Source: Tanypteryx hageni
Taxonomy: Eukaryota > Arthropoda > Insecta > Odonata > Petaluridae
DNA length: 64,000 nt
NCBI GenBank assembly: GCA_028673005.1
Contig: CM054118.1
Coordinates: forward strand, 83,391,855-83,455,854
Reading direction: 5' to 3'
In this document: piece by piece, positions 24,518 through 33,999 of the stretch
Numbering within the stretch: position 1 is the stretch's first letter
How the letters are laid out: each line of letters begins with the position of its first letter
Position numbers and translations under genes: made by a program
Notes under the pieces: generated by a model
Database searches by the model: none
Told to the model about the DNA's origin: nothing
What the model saw: only the letters and a program-made list of their open reading frames with translations

Positions 24518-26475
24518 ATGGCGGAAAAACGATGATCGATGTTTAACCCGTAAACGCCGTCAGACGTACTATTACGTCCTGCGTCTGCCATAATTTCTTT
24601 TATCTTTTGACACTAGAGACTTCTTTAAATCTAAATAACCTTTATATATTTTGAAAGAAGAAGCTTTGTAGTTCCTATCTATGCTTGTCCTGTATTTTTT
24701 TCTTGTTTTTAAAAGTATGTAATCAACGTTGAATTTTGCGATGGAATTTTAAATTTTGCTACGATATGACGGAGTTTTTCCGTATAAAAATTGCTTTTCA
24801 ATGCGTCAAGGAACCTTTCCTTGGTGTTTGAAATGCAATGTAGCAATTTTGTATCTTTTCAAAGGAGAGCACGATTTTTCTCCTTTTTTTCCTGGTGGAG
24901 CCATTTGACTTATTTCATGCGACAAAGGTCTTCGTCGGCATGTAAAAAAGAAAGGAAAACGTCTTATTAGAAATATTTACGATGCAATTCATGAAGAATG
25001 GAATTGGGTTGAGTAAAATCATTTCGGTAAACATTCGCTTTCATGACCGCGCGATCCTTCGTTCCTCGCTGCATAGGAGAGCGTCAACGCCAACCAATAT
25101 CTGTTATTTCGTCCTCTTGGTGGTTCGGATTACTAAGGTTTTTCGCATCCCCAAAGCAAGTTAGTCGAGAAGGAGCCTTTGTTCTTTTCGGAGAGGAATT
25201 GCGAGAAATTTACCACTGACCTACGAACTTTAGGTTTCTAAAGTTGACACATAAATACCTGAGGAAAGGGAACCCACAAAATTGGGTTCCTTTTCTTTCT
25301 CATCTGAAAGAAAATGTAGGGTTTGTTTTCCTCTTCAGATAAGGGCTTTCTCTGTTGTGCTATCTAGTGGGACCAAAGCAGCGATGAAGCGAGTGAGCGA
25401 GAAGAGGACACCATCAAAAATCACGAACAGCGAATCTCTTCCATATATTTACACATTATTTTACTAGAAATGTTTTCTAAACTATAAGGAATTTCTTACT
25501 GAATCCTATTACGCATGTGTAAATTTTCTAAAAGTATTTGAAAAGGACTCATAAGCTAGTTTAACTTTTGAAAGTTTTCCGTGTTTTGCATCTAAATTCA
25601 TTTCTGATGTATTCATCGTTATATCTCCCTTTCCAATGAATGAAATGTAACCATTTCTGCTATGTGACTTTTGTAATGACCAAGATAAAAGACTCTATAA
25701 CTAAAACTTTTATATTATAAATAAATCGTCTTCTAATAAATCAGTAATACTACATTTACTTAAAAATTTCCAGTCAACACATGAAAAAGTTAAGATGCGT
25801 AAAACTTTTCACTTAATTGATTTAGATGGGTAGATTCATAAAATAAAATAGTTACTAATTTAAATTATTTTTTTATTAAGATTGTACAACAATATCCTTC
25901 ATAGATTTCCCGGTGCTGAATGTTATATATAAAGCGCGAACGTGGGCCGGAAAATTAGAGATTTGTGTACATTCTCTTCTACTGCAACAATATTTGTTTG
26001 TAAAATATGATATGAAAAATGGATATTTACAAATTTCATGTTTTTTGTAAATCCACAAAAAATCAGAAAAATCCAGAAACAACTTATAAAGTTATGATTT
26101 TTCAAATTTTCTCGAACGTTTTGCAACGCAATCGTGAAAATTTAAAAACCTCATCCGGCCATACGGGTGGGATTTAATAAATCTCCGGGCTTGAGGGGTT
26201 AAGGAAAGTCGCAAGTGCTTCAAGTTTAACAGAAATTTACGGTTTTGCAAGAACTACCATTAACGATTTGTAGCGGGATGGTGACAAAATTGAGGACACG
26301 GTAAGCAAAATGGAAGAGAACTATTAAATCGTAACTCGATGAAAAACGATAAAATATGTCACCAAATCGATATCGCAATATTTCGGCGATTCGTTCAACA
26401 ACAGAGTAAAGGAATTCTTCTAACAGGACCAATAATAACATAGAAGGCCCTTTCTATGAATGCAAAAGTGAATGA
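24518..26475 (+). pseudogene. Jerky/Tigger-like transposase N-terminus, interrupted
   Basis: An ATG at 24518 starts MAEKR. After the nested element the reading continues from 26199 with pieces such as ARTTINDL, VSKMEE, MKNDKICHQIDIAIFRRFVQ and ILLTGPII..KALSMNAK. This order matches the CENP-B-type N-terminal DNA-binding helices of jerky/Tigger proteins, where 'ISGPII..KA' is usual. Stops and small frameshifts are present, and the DDE catalytic domain was lost before or besides the insertion. It was once a TA-targeting transposase. It is not functional. Confidence 0.7.
24547..26198. mobile_element. piggyBac-type element nested in the pogo relic
   Basis: The element is bounded by TTAA on both sides (24543-24546 and 26199-26202). 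Its ends are CCCGTAAACGCC on the left and, reverse-complemented, CCCCTCAAGCCC on the right, the usual piggyBac 'TTAA|CCC' form. A subterminal CAGACG...CGTCTG palindrome lies at 24560-24586. I could not recognise transposase motifs in its 1.65 kb, so it is probably non-autonomous. Removing it with one TTAA restores continuity of the pogo frame. Confidence 0.75.
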
Positions 26476-26808
26476 TGATCCAACCGATCCGATATTCTCT
26501 CTCTCTCTCTATTATCCGTCTATTTCTCAAATCCGTCATCCTCACAGAAAGTCAAGGTTCTACTGTATTGTAATTTAGTATTGTTATATATTTCTTGTGT
26601 GTATTTGAAAAGAATTACCAATTCTATTATTCCATATTTTATTTATTTCACTTTTCATGTGGCCGCGTATGAACGGACTGAGTGATAGAGGTGAGGCAGG
26701 GGAGAGGGGAAAATTTAAACTCGGCCGCTAATCCGTAGTTAATCCTTAAACCTTAACACAGCTAGAAAATCGGATTTATAAGCTCGGCCGATCTCAGATA
26801 AATTGTTC

Positions 26809-27084
26809 GGTTGGTTTCCTGTTCACGTTGACTTTATTTCTACCCGCAAATTGGGTTGGGTAGTACACGTTGATTTTGTTCATACCCTTGACGTGGGAAT
26901 GAGTTCATTCGTCCGTTTCTTCAGTATTCGTTATTATTTCTATTTAAAAGTCCTCATAAAGTATCACGAATTTCCAGCCGGAGGAGAAGAAATACAATAA
27001 CAAATGCTAAAGAAAGGAGCGGGAAAACTTAAACCAACCCAATCCGCCGGTGGGAACAAAGTCAGAGTGAACAGGAAACCAGCC
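26809..27084. repeat. Imperfect inverted repeat, MITE-like
   Basis: Arms at about 26809-26860 and 27033-27084 share GGTTTCCTGTTCAC and GATTGGGTTGG-like words in inverted order, at roughly three quarters identity by eye. CTCGGCC lies outside each arm, so the full element may reach about 26783-27122. No target duplication is convincing. Confidence 0.45.
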
Positions 27085-27384
27085 CAAAACTAACTGACCC
27101 AACCTATCCCGGGTGGCCGAGGAGGACAGGGAATCCCCTAAAGCTAAGTGTCGTCTTTCTTTCATTTATTCTCGGAACTGTACTACATAAGTGGAGGTGG
27201 TGTTTAGATGAGGGGAAATCCTGCGCGAAGTATATGATGGGAGGAACATTTAGGAGGAATCCTATTACAGTCGGCGGAGATAACCTCAGTCTAGAACGCA
27301 GGTAAAATCTGCCAAGATTATATTATGGATTATCCGAAACTCTACTAACCTTTCGAGTTTAAAATCGCCGGGGGACAGAGAGAG

Positions 27385-27880
27385 GAGGGAGGGGGAAGAG
27401 CGGTGGAGATATAACTTAAGGCAGAGCAGCGTTTCTCAACATTGGGTCCCGGGCTATGAAGGGTCGGCTGCGGCAAAAATGTTGGGAAGCCAATTTGGAG
27501 AAGAGGACCAAACCGTGGTAGCACTGGGAGCCCGTAAGTTGCGTTCAAAATTTCTAAAGGTCCGGGTGTTTAACTGCATTAAGACGGCGCGAAAGAGGGG
27601 CGGAGATAGACCTTGACAGAGCAACGGTTCCCAACTTGGAATCCTCGGACTAAAAGCGGTCAGCGGTAGCGGAAAGGTTGAGAAGCCCAACCCGGGAAAG
27701 GGATATGACCGAGGCAGTATTGCAAGCTATGTTAAAAATATCGAATGGTCTCAATGTAATTTGTGCATTTACCTACATTAAGACAGAGATGGACCTTGAG
27801 ATAGAGCAGTGGTTCCGGAATTTAAGTCCTCGGACAAATAAGGTCCGAGAGGATGAGAAAAAGTCGGGAACTACTGAGAT
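27385..27880. repeat. Three degenerate tandem units of about 200 bp
   Basis: Landmarks repeat in order at about 27420, 27617 and 27808: AGAGCAGCGTTTCTCAAC, AGAGCAACGGTTCCCAAC and AGAGCAGTGGTTCCGGAA. Each is followed by a CC(C/T)CGG(A/G)CTA-like word and, in the first two, GTTG(G/A)GAAGCC. The CAGTGGTTCCC start resembles an hAT terminus, so the array may derive from an amplified MITE end. Confidence 0.55.
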
Positions 27881-28461
27881 AAGGAACAGCTTTCGCATTT
27901 CAGGTAGCAAACGATACTAAACGCTCTATGCTTAACACTAGTTTGCAGCGAACTATAATTTTCGGTGCAAAAACATCCACTGATGTGCTAAGTGCTAATG
28001 ACAAACTATAAACAGAACATAGTAATATAGACATATAACCATCCAACAGTTGAATTTGAATAGATTTAAGTAATACCACAAAACAAAATACACCTCGTAG
28101 GTGAAGGCGATTCGAAACGAAACTTAGTTAAAGTCAGTTAAATCACATCCAATAGTTACTATCCTCTTCCGGCTCCCGGTAGGTCAATGTCCACTCCACA
28201 CAATGTTTTCTGCCGGTTAGGATGGGAACGAGAGTGGGACACCTGCGTCGACTTCACTCGTTGCTCCCCTGTGCGTCTCGTCGCTCGGAAGGCCACTATC
28301 GGAATGGACTGTCACGTGACGCCGGTGGTGAAGGAGGGAGGTAATGACGTCAGGCGGGTAATTCGAAATGGTTGAATTATTCCCGGTAATTGGTCGCTTT
28401 TCCACTGTTCTTGCATAACCAGGGGAAAGAGGGAAGGTTAAAGAGGCGAGGGGTAATTAGG

Positions 28462-28540
28462 GTATATAAAGCAGAGAGGCACCACGGGAGGGAGTGTCGA
28501 CCGTGGCGTGGCGTCCGTGGGCGTGGTGTTCAGTCCGGCG
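28462..28540 (+). promoter_or_regulatory. Possible TATA-type core promoter
   Basis: TATATAAA at 28463-28470 lies in a GC-richer context, and a purine-start GAGTGTCG sits about 28 bp downstream, as in arthropod core promoters. A GTGGCGTGGCGTCC-type repeat follows. No open reading frame with a recognised product begins downstream. This is a weak call that chance could explain. Confidence 0.25.
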
Positions 28541-28684
28541 ATATCACGAATATCGTATAAGTGCGGGAGTAAAGGGGGGGGGGGAGGAAAAAATCGCCAC
28601 AAGTTACGAAATTAATTATATAGATACATATAACCATGCAGAAATTTAAACATTTTTGACAACCGGTAAGAGAAAATAATTTCT

Positions 28685-29129
28685 TGTCAGTTTAAGGTAA
28701 TGATTGGGATAGGAGATATTTGTGGTACGAGTGTTTGAAGATATATTGGGATGAAAAGTGCTTTATTTCAGATGGGACGCTATTCCATAATCTGCATGCT
28801 GGGACAGTGAAGGATCTGTTGAAGATGTCTGTTCAGTGGTGCGGAGTCAGAAGTTTATGGCATCCTCTGGTGTTACATTTATGAATTGTGTTACTGGTGA
28901 TAAACTCTGTGGATAGATATTGTGGGATGTTTGTTTTATGGATTTGATATAATAACAAAAGGAGATATAATTTTCTACGTGATTCAAAGTTTAGCCAAGA
29001 CAGTTTGAGGAAATATTCCGTGATATGATCTGACTTCTTAAGATTAAAGATGAACCGTAAGCAAGAATTCTGGGCACCCTGCAAATTGAGGGCAATCTCA
29101 TTTGATAGGTCTTGATATACAACGTCACA
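28685..29129 (-). pseudogene. LINE reverse transcriptase C-terminal region
   Basis: The frame reads HYCDVVYQDLSNE, NSCLRFIFNLKKSDHITEY and WLNFESRRKLYLLLLLYQI. After an in-frame TGA it reads TDIFNRSFTVPACRLWNSVP. This is the conserved thumb and C-terminal tail of CR1/Jockey-type RTs. The upstream half lies beyond the nested LINE, ending at about 30665. The TGA replaces what is usually an Arg codon, probably by a C-to-T change at CGA. Confidence 0.8.
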
Positions 29130-29135
29130 GTAGTG

Positions 29136-30565
29136 CAATTAAGCAATTAAGTTCCATCAGACATAACAAAGCCACTGGCCCCGAAGAAATTCCTGCTCGC
29201 GTTTTAAAAGAATTAGCGGAAGAAATAGCACCTTTTCTTCGGATAATCTTCGAGAAATCCATTTCTCGCGCAGAGGTCCCTAGCGACTGGAGGTTAGCGC
29301 ACGTTACCCCAATTCATAAGGGCGGAGACAAGGAGAACCCAGAAAATTACAGGCGGATTTCTTTAACTTCGATATCGTGTAAGATTCTCGAACATATACT
29401 CGTTAGCAACATAATGCGATTTCTTGATAGTAATTTATTGTTAGATGATTGTCAACACGGCTTCAGTAAAGGTAGGTCATGTGATACTCAGCTCGGTCTT
29501 TTTGTTAATTGTTTACTGAGAAGCGGAGAAAAGAATACGCAGGTCGATGCCATCTTCTAAGATTTTAGGAAAGCGTTTGATAAGGTACCTCACAGGAAGT
29601 TAATAACGAAATTAGAAACCTTAGGCGTAAATTCTAAAATCGTTAGTTGGATCCGTGAATTTTTAAATCATAGGAAGCAGAAGGTTGTTATAGATGGGAA
29701 ATCTTCGAACTTAGTGGAGGTTGTCTCTGGCGTTCCACAGGGTAGTGTAATTGGTCCGTTATTATTTCTAATTTATATAAACGATATCAGCTCAGTAGTC
29801 AGAAGTAAAATTAGGCTTTTCGCGGACGACACCGTCATCTATAGAGAAATAAGCAATCCGGAAGACCACCAGTATCTCCAAAATGACCTAGAAGCTATTT
29901 CTGCATGGTGTAAGGAATGGCAGTTAGAGATAAACCAAAAGAAAAGCTGCGTCATCAACTTCTGGAGAACCAAGAGTATCTCGTTGAATAATAATTATTC
30001 GTTGGACGGAGTAGAGATTCCAGTTTCAGACTCGATTAAATACCTCGGAGTCACGATCCATCGTGATCTCTCGTGGGACACCCACATTCGCCGATTGATA
30101 GGTGCCGCTAACAAAAAGCTGGCCTTTATAGGGAGAATAGTTCGAAATAGCTCCGAAAAAGTGAAAGAATTATGCTATTTATCCTTGGTTCGACCGCAGG
30201 TCGAATATGCTTCAGCTGTGTGGGATCCTTACGAAAAGGGACTCACTAACGAGATAGAAAAGGTTCAGCGCAGGGCAGCTAGATTTGTAAAGAGGAATTA
30301 CGATAGTAAACAAAGCGTAACATCATTAATAGAAAATCTGAAATGGACATCGTTAGAGGAACGTAGGCTGCAGGCTAGAATTAAACTACTGGAAAAATTT
30401 ATGTCGGAGGGACTAGCGAATGAGGTAGTAGGACTTATCAGAAGCCCGACGTATTTCGGAAGGCAGGACAGTGAGGATAAGATTCGCGAGATTGACTGCA
30501 GAACGGAGCGATATAGAGGATCGTTTTTCCCTAGGACGATAAGAGACCATAATAGGAAAAAATAA
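29136..30565 (+). pseudogene. CR1-like reverse transcriptase, one premature stop
   Basis: A single frame runs from the truncated 5' edge to TAA at 30563-30565. It is broken only by TAA at 29558-29560, just before motif A. Motifs seen are NKATGPEEIPARVLKEL, RRISLTSISCKILE, then stop-DFRKAFDKVPHRKL (motif A), SGVPQGSVIGPLLFLIYIND (motif B), RLFADDTVIY (motif C, both Asp present), KYLGVTIHRDLSWDTHI and EYASAVWDPYEK. Upstream endonuclease and the first RT motifs are absent. The RT would make cDNA at a nicked target. With the stop and truncation this copy cannot. The low level of damage suggests a fairly young insertion. Confidence 0.85.
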
Positions 30566-30657
30566 CGTAGGAAAACTATGGACCCTTGGTGCACTGCACC
30601 CCCTGCCATCCACCGAAAAGGTGACTTGCAGGGTATAATGTAGATGTAGATGTAGAT
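29136..30657 (+). mobile_element. 5'-truncated CR1-like LINE with TAGATG tail
   Basis: It is inserted in the older minus-strand LINE. The 5' end is truncated within the RT domain. The 3' end is a short UTR followed by three copies of a TGTAGA hexamer. GTAGTG occurs at 29130-29135 and again at 30658-30663, a likely 6-bp target duplication, although part of it could belong to the tail. Removing the element restores the older LINE's reading frame. Short 3' repeats of this kind are typical of CR1/L2-group elements. Confidence 0.85.
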
Positions 30658-30660
30658 GTA
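30640..30660 (+). repeat. (TAGATG)n 3' tail of the CR1-like LINE
   Basis: Three to four copies of TAGATG directly precede the downstream flank. This is the microsatellite-like end at which such LINEs start reverse transcription. Confidence 0.85.
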
Positions 30661-30664
30661 GTGG

Positions 30665-32307
30665 AAGTGTGGACCGATTAAAGAAGTAACCAGCTATATT
30701 TTAGGGAAGAGGGCAGAATTTTATGGCGACGCCTAAGTGAGTGTAGGGAAGCATTTACCGTCTTGCACACTTACATAATATGGTTAGTCCAGGGGAGTGT
30801 TTAATTTATTAGTATACCGAGATTTTTTACAGTTTTACAATAGGGGATAATTGCACCATTCACAGACAGAGGTGTAACATTAGAAAGATTTATTGACGCA
30901 AGTAGCTTTGAATATCCTACAATAATTGCTTGAGATTTCACTGGGTTGATACTGAGAAAGTTACCATCACTTCATTTTTTAAACTGAGTCATATCTTGAT
31001 TAATATTATCTAAGGCTAGGGATAAGTTATTAGGTTCGGAGTTTAAGTAAATTGGAAGATCACCTGCGTATAAGTTATGGTTACAGTAGGTAAGTGTTTG
31101 AAAGCAATCATTAATGTACAAATAGAATAGGAGAGGATCTAGTATTGATCCCTACGGGATGCCCCGGATTATATCTAACCAAGAGGAGAAGGAATCGTCC
31201 GAGATGAAATTCTGATAACAGTCACAAAGGTATGATGAGAACCAGTTAATTGAAAGGATCGGGAATCTCATACTGCACAGTTTTGCTAGAAGGATATATT
31301 TGTCTAGAGAGTCAAAGGCTATGCTGAAGTCTAGCAGTACTAATGCTGTCAATTTTCTGTCATCCATGGATCGTCGTATATAATCCATATATAATCGTCG
31401 TGCTGTGTGACTTTCGAAAGCCTGATTGGAAGGAGTCAATTAAGCTATTTGAGTTAAGGAAATCTGTAACTTGTTCGTGCTCAAGTCTCTCTAATTCTTT
31501 AGAAAGAGTAGGAAGAAAACTAATCGGACGATAATCTTTGCTATCCGTTGATAATGATTTCTTTGGGATAGGACTGATTAAAGCGCGTTTCCATTGCGAT
31601 GGGTAGTTTCACAACAGTATGGAGTGATTAAATATATTAGTAGTTACTGGTAAGATAAGGTGAATTAATTTGCTAATGAGTAGGATTGGAACGTCGTCTA
31701 CGCCCTGAACTTTTGATTTAATTCTGCGTATAGCTTTAAGTACGTCAGTTTGCGAAACCAACTTTAAGTGGAAAGATTGAGAACCAGTAGACTCATTTGC
31801 TTTTAGATCAAGGATTCGAATAATTTTGCTTTCACGTTCAGAGTCAATAGCTGTGGGAGGTGTCGAGAAATTGATATTAAGAGAAACTGGTGATATGTTT
31901 AGAGGTAAGAAAGAATCTTTAGGCTTACCAATTTCGAGATGACGCAGATTATTCCATAGTACGGACGGTGTTTCATTTTGACTAGATATTGAGTGTGCAA
32001 TATTTATTTTAGCGTTCCTTATCTTCTGCTAGGTTTTATTTCTAATGTATTTGTAAGCATTGAAAGTGCTTGGGATTTAGTTTGATTTGAAAAGACAAAA
32101 AATAGAGTCGTGTCGTGCCATCATTAGTTTTATATCGGTTTTTAGCAATGGAGTACGAGGTTTGGAGACACGACTAGATTTTACAGGTACATATTTATTT
32201 ATCAAGGATAATAGCATTGTGTTAAATGATTAAACTCTTTTGTCGATGTCGTCAGTTTATTCTATTACGCACCAGGGAAGAAAGGCAGCTTCAGCAAGTA
32301 GATTAGC
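30665..32307 (-). pseudogene. LINE linker and reverse transcriptase palm, decayed
   Basis: Minus-strand pieces in order are: ANLLAEAAFLPW; INKYVPVKSSRVSKPRTPLL; LWNNLRHLEIGKPK; DYRPISFLPTLSK; FQSGFRKS; VLLDFSIAFDSLDKYIL (motif A, with the first catalytic Asp); then GIP, a stop, and GSILDPLLF (motif B). Motif C reads LYAGDLPIYL at about 31050-31080. The usual YADD has become YAGD, so a catalytic Asp is gone. The end reads LGILIN and SLHSLRRR. Several stops are present. It is clearly inactive. Confidence 0.85.
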
Positions 32308-32403
32308 ATAATCAATGTTAATTGATAGTAGCTCAATAACATTGGCCAAAACTAACAAAGGTGAAATATTCCTTTAGCCAAAACAACTAGAGGGCTACAA
32401 AAC

Positions 32404-32441
32404 CCAATGCATTTCGCCCAAAAGGTGGGCATCGTCAGGGG
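32404..32441 (-). ncRNA. Hammerhead ribozyme-like motif, left Penelope end (inverted)
   Basis: This is the reverse complement of the right-end motif, with the same CTGACGA, GCCCA/TGGGC stem and GAAATGCA. The two motifs point away from the element centre towards the outer flanks. Confidence 0.6.
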
Positions 32442-32497
32442 TAAAATCTGTTCCAACAGTGACTGAAAGCCAACTGCCTGGTTTGAAACGGAAAGTA

Positions 32498-32971
32498 TTA
32501 AGAAGACGACCGAGAAACAAGTGAAACGCGGAAAGATTTTTCGGCGTGTGTGTCGTTTAAATCTGTCAATTTGTATAGGGTCTTGTTGAAATCTGTGTCC
32601 GTGTTCATAAGTGTATCGCGGTTTTTGTAAATGTGAAGGTTTTCTAACGAGTTTAGTGAGTTATTGGCTGAAGTTATCAACGTTAAATCGTTTATGTGTA
32701 TACTATGACCTGTTTCAAAGATGTGGTTGGCAACGCTTGATTTTTCAAAACGATTATATTTATAGTGAGCTATGTGTTCCTTGAAGCGTGTTATTAGTTT
32801 CCTTCTTGTTTGTCCTATGCACTTTTTGTCGCAGTGTGAGCATTGTATTTTATAAATACCGGACTTGTTCAAAGATTCTGTTCTGTCTTTTGTACTGCCC
32901 AGTAAATTTTTCAAATTATAAGGATTTGTATATGTTATGGTATAATTCTTATGTTTAAAAATTTTGTTCAA
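32498..32971 (-). pseudogene. Penelope GIY-YIG endonuclease domain
   Basis: An uninterrupted 157-codon frame. It contains KNLLGSTKDRT, a CSHC zinc-binding-like pair, GIYKI (the GIY block) and KKCIGQTRRKLITRFKEH, where YIG would be expected. The Tyr is Cys here (a one-base change), which would remove a core catalytic residue. Downstream lie HIFETGHSI and a Leu-rich tail. The family nicks DNA for retrotransposition. The RT part that should precede it on the same strand is missing, so I call it a fragment although the frame is open. Confidence 0.8.
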
Positions 32972-32974
32972 TCA

Positions 32975-33358
32975 TAAATAATAGACAACACATTGAGTTT
33001 GACATTTTTAGAAAACCTACACATACTGATAACTTTATTCCTAACAACTCCTTTCACCCTATGAACCAAAAAATAGCTGTTTCAATTTTTAACACACAGA
33101 TTATGTAACATCCCCCTCAATAAAATCAGATATGCAAAGGAACTTAAACACATAAAACAAATTGCCGCTAAACTTGGATACGATAATAATTTAATTAATA
33201 AATTAGTGAGGAAACATAACTTTAATAAAACCTTGTCCAATGCCACTTCCCTTAAATTAGACAACAAAAAAGAGGACAAATATGTAAAATTGTCTTATTT
33301 TCCACCATTAAACAGAGGCTTGCACAAAATTTTTAAACAAGAATCGTCGTCTTCTTAA
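32975..33358 (+). pseudogene. Penelope reverse transcriptase C-terminal fragment
   Basis: The frame gives EFDIFRKPTHTDNFIPNNSF, HPMNQKIA, then after a one-base shift RLCNIPLNKIRYAKELKHIK and YFPPLNRGLHKIFKQ. 'R.PTHT....P..S.HP...K' is the conserved thumb region of Penelope RTs. It then jumps directly to the last few codons of the element (ESSSS, stop), so the GIY-YIG domain has been deleted from this half. The catalytic RT palm is not present. Confidence 0.8.
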
Positions 33359-33413
33359 TACTTTCCGTTTCAAACCTGGCAGTTGGCTTTCAGTCACTGT
33401 TGGAACAGATTTT

Positions 33414-33455
33414 ACCCCTGACGATGCCCACCTTTTGGGCGAAATGCATTGGGTT
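33414..33455 (+). ncRNA. Hammerhead ribozyme-like motif, right Penelope end
   Basis: The core order is CTGACGA (33418-33424), a 16-nt stem II whose GCCCA pairs with TGGGC, GAAA (33441-33444), the palindromic TGCA, then TTGGG. This matches the small hammerheads described in Penelope-like terminal repeats, with a minimal palindromic stem III. ACCC before the core can pair with GGGT after it as a short stem I. Self-cleavage is not shown by the sequence alone. Confidence 0.6.
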
Positions 33456-33512
33456 TTGTAGCCCTCTAGTTGTTTTGGCTAAAGGAGTATTTCACCTTTG
33501 ATAATCAATGTT

Positions 33513-33704
33513 CTTAAAATCTTGTTGAGAAATAAACTTTGGTTTATAGATTGGAAAACTAAGAGAATAATCGAGAATGATAACGTCATGAGATGAAATT
33601 CCCGTGGCAGTTAGCTCTCCGTGTGTAATTAATTTCTCTGAATTGGCTCTTACTACAAGGTCGATCCATGTAGATGAGTTTTTAGTGTTCTTCTTAAGTA
33701 TCAA
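33513..33704 (-). pseudogene. LINE AP-endonuclease C-terminal fragment
   Basis: The frame reads STWIDLVVRANSEK, THGELTATGISSHDVIILDY and PKFISQQDFKN. In LINE endonucleases the 'T.IDL', 'SDH' and 'Y..D' positions belong to the last catalytic blocks that nick the target. Here SSHD is the Ser-x-His-Asp form expected for the catalytic His. The N-terminal two thirds are missing, cut off at the purine tract near 33.72 kb. The frame breaks at the Penelope insertion site, and its continuation is found at 32307 and below. Confidence 0.8.
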
Positions 33705-33720
33705 TGGTTTAATATTAAGA

Positions 33721-33960
33721 TTGTGGGAAGTAAAGGAGAGAGGGTGGGAGACAGAGAAGGAGGAAGGAGAGATAGACAGTCAATGGTCTTTATTAGGACG
33801 AGATTGAGAATATGAAGTCTATTTTTACATCGGAGGAGAGATGGGGAGAGGGGGGAGAATGGGGGATAGGAGGATTAGATGAAAAGAGAAAAGGAGGAAG
33901 ATAGAGAAGTGCCTTACATTTAAACTTAATTCACACATACCCGTCATATTTGAGGGGCAA
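33721..33960 (+). repeat. GAGA-rich tract with family B words
   Basis: Purine-rich runs flank a TCTTTATTAGGACGAGATTG block similar to one at about 23700 in family B. It forms the truncated upstream edge of the minus-strand LINE. Confidence 0.6.
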
Positions 33961-33999
33961 TTACGCCAGTTATTTATATAAAATCAAAGGTCTTGAGAA

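Larger units (their letters stand above)
24153..26565 (+). mobile_element. pogo/Tigger-type element, split by a piggyBac-type insertion
   Basis: The left end after a TA is CTGTAGAACCTCGATTATC. The right end, reverse-complemented, is CAGTAGAACCTTGACTTTC, again next to TA. These are pogo/Tigger-like termini, with the TA duplication of the Tc1/mariner/pogo group. Without the nested 24547-26198 element, only about 0.76 kb remains: the two ends plus the 5' part of a transposase frame. Confidence 0.8.
32320..33500. mobile_element. Penelope-like element, head-to-head composite
   Basis: It is flanked by a 12-bp duplication ATAATCAATGTT at 32308-32319 and 33501-33512. The outer ends are inverted copies of about 140 bp (about 32358-32500 and 33345-33500), each with a hammerhead-like core. 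The left half carries a GIY-YIG endonuclease on the minus strand. The right half carries an RT C-terminus on the plus strand. Each half is truncated at the centre (about 32972). Penelope-like elements normally encode RT then GIY-YIG on one strand with terminal repeats, so this is a rearranged, inactive copy. It sits inside the older minus-strand LINE. Confidence 0.85.
28685..33720 (-). mobile_element. Old CR1/Jockey-type LINE, minus strand, with two nested elements
   Basis: Reading the minus strand from 33.72 kb down gives, in order, the end of an AP endonuclease, a linker, the reverse transcriptase palm and the C-terminal RT region. It stops near 28.69 kb. Two insertions split it: a Penelope-like element (32320-33500) and a CR1-like LINE (29136-30657). 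At both points the frame resumes exactly when the insert is removed. Without them the relic is about 2.3 kb. It lacks the endonuclease N-terminus and any ORF1, and borders a purine-rich tract. It normally encodes target-primed reverse transcription. Confidence 0.85.

Noticed and set aside
28462..28540. Promoter of a host gene
   Set aside because: The TATA-like word is real, but no coding exon follows and the LINE debris starts at 28.69 kb. I kept it only as a weak feature.
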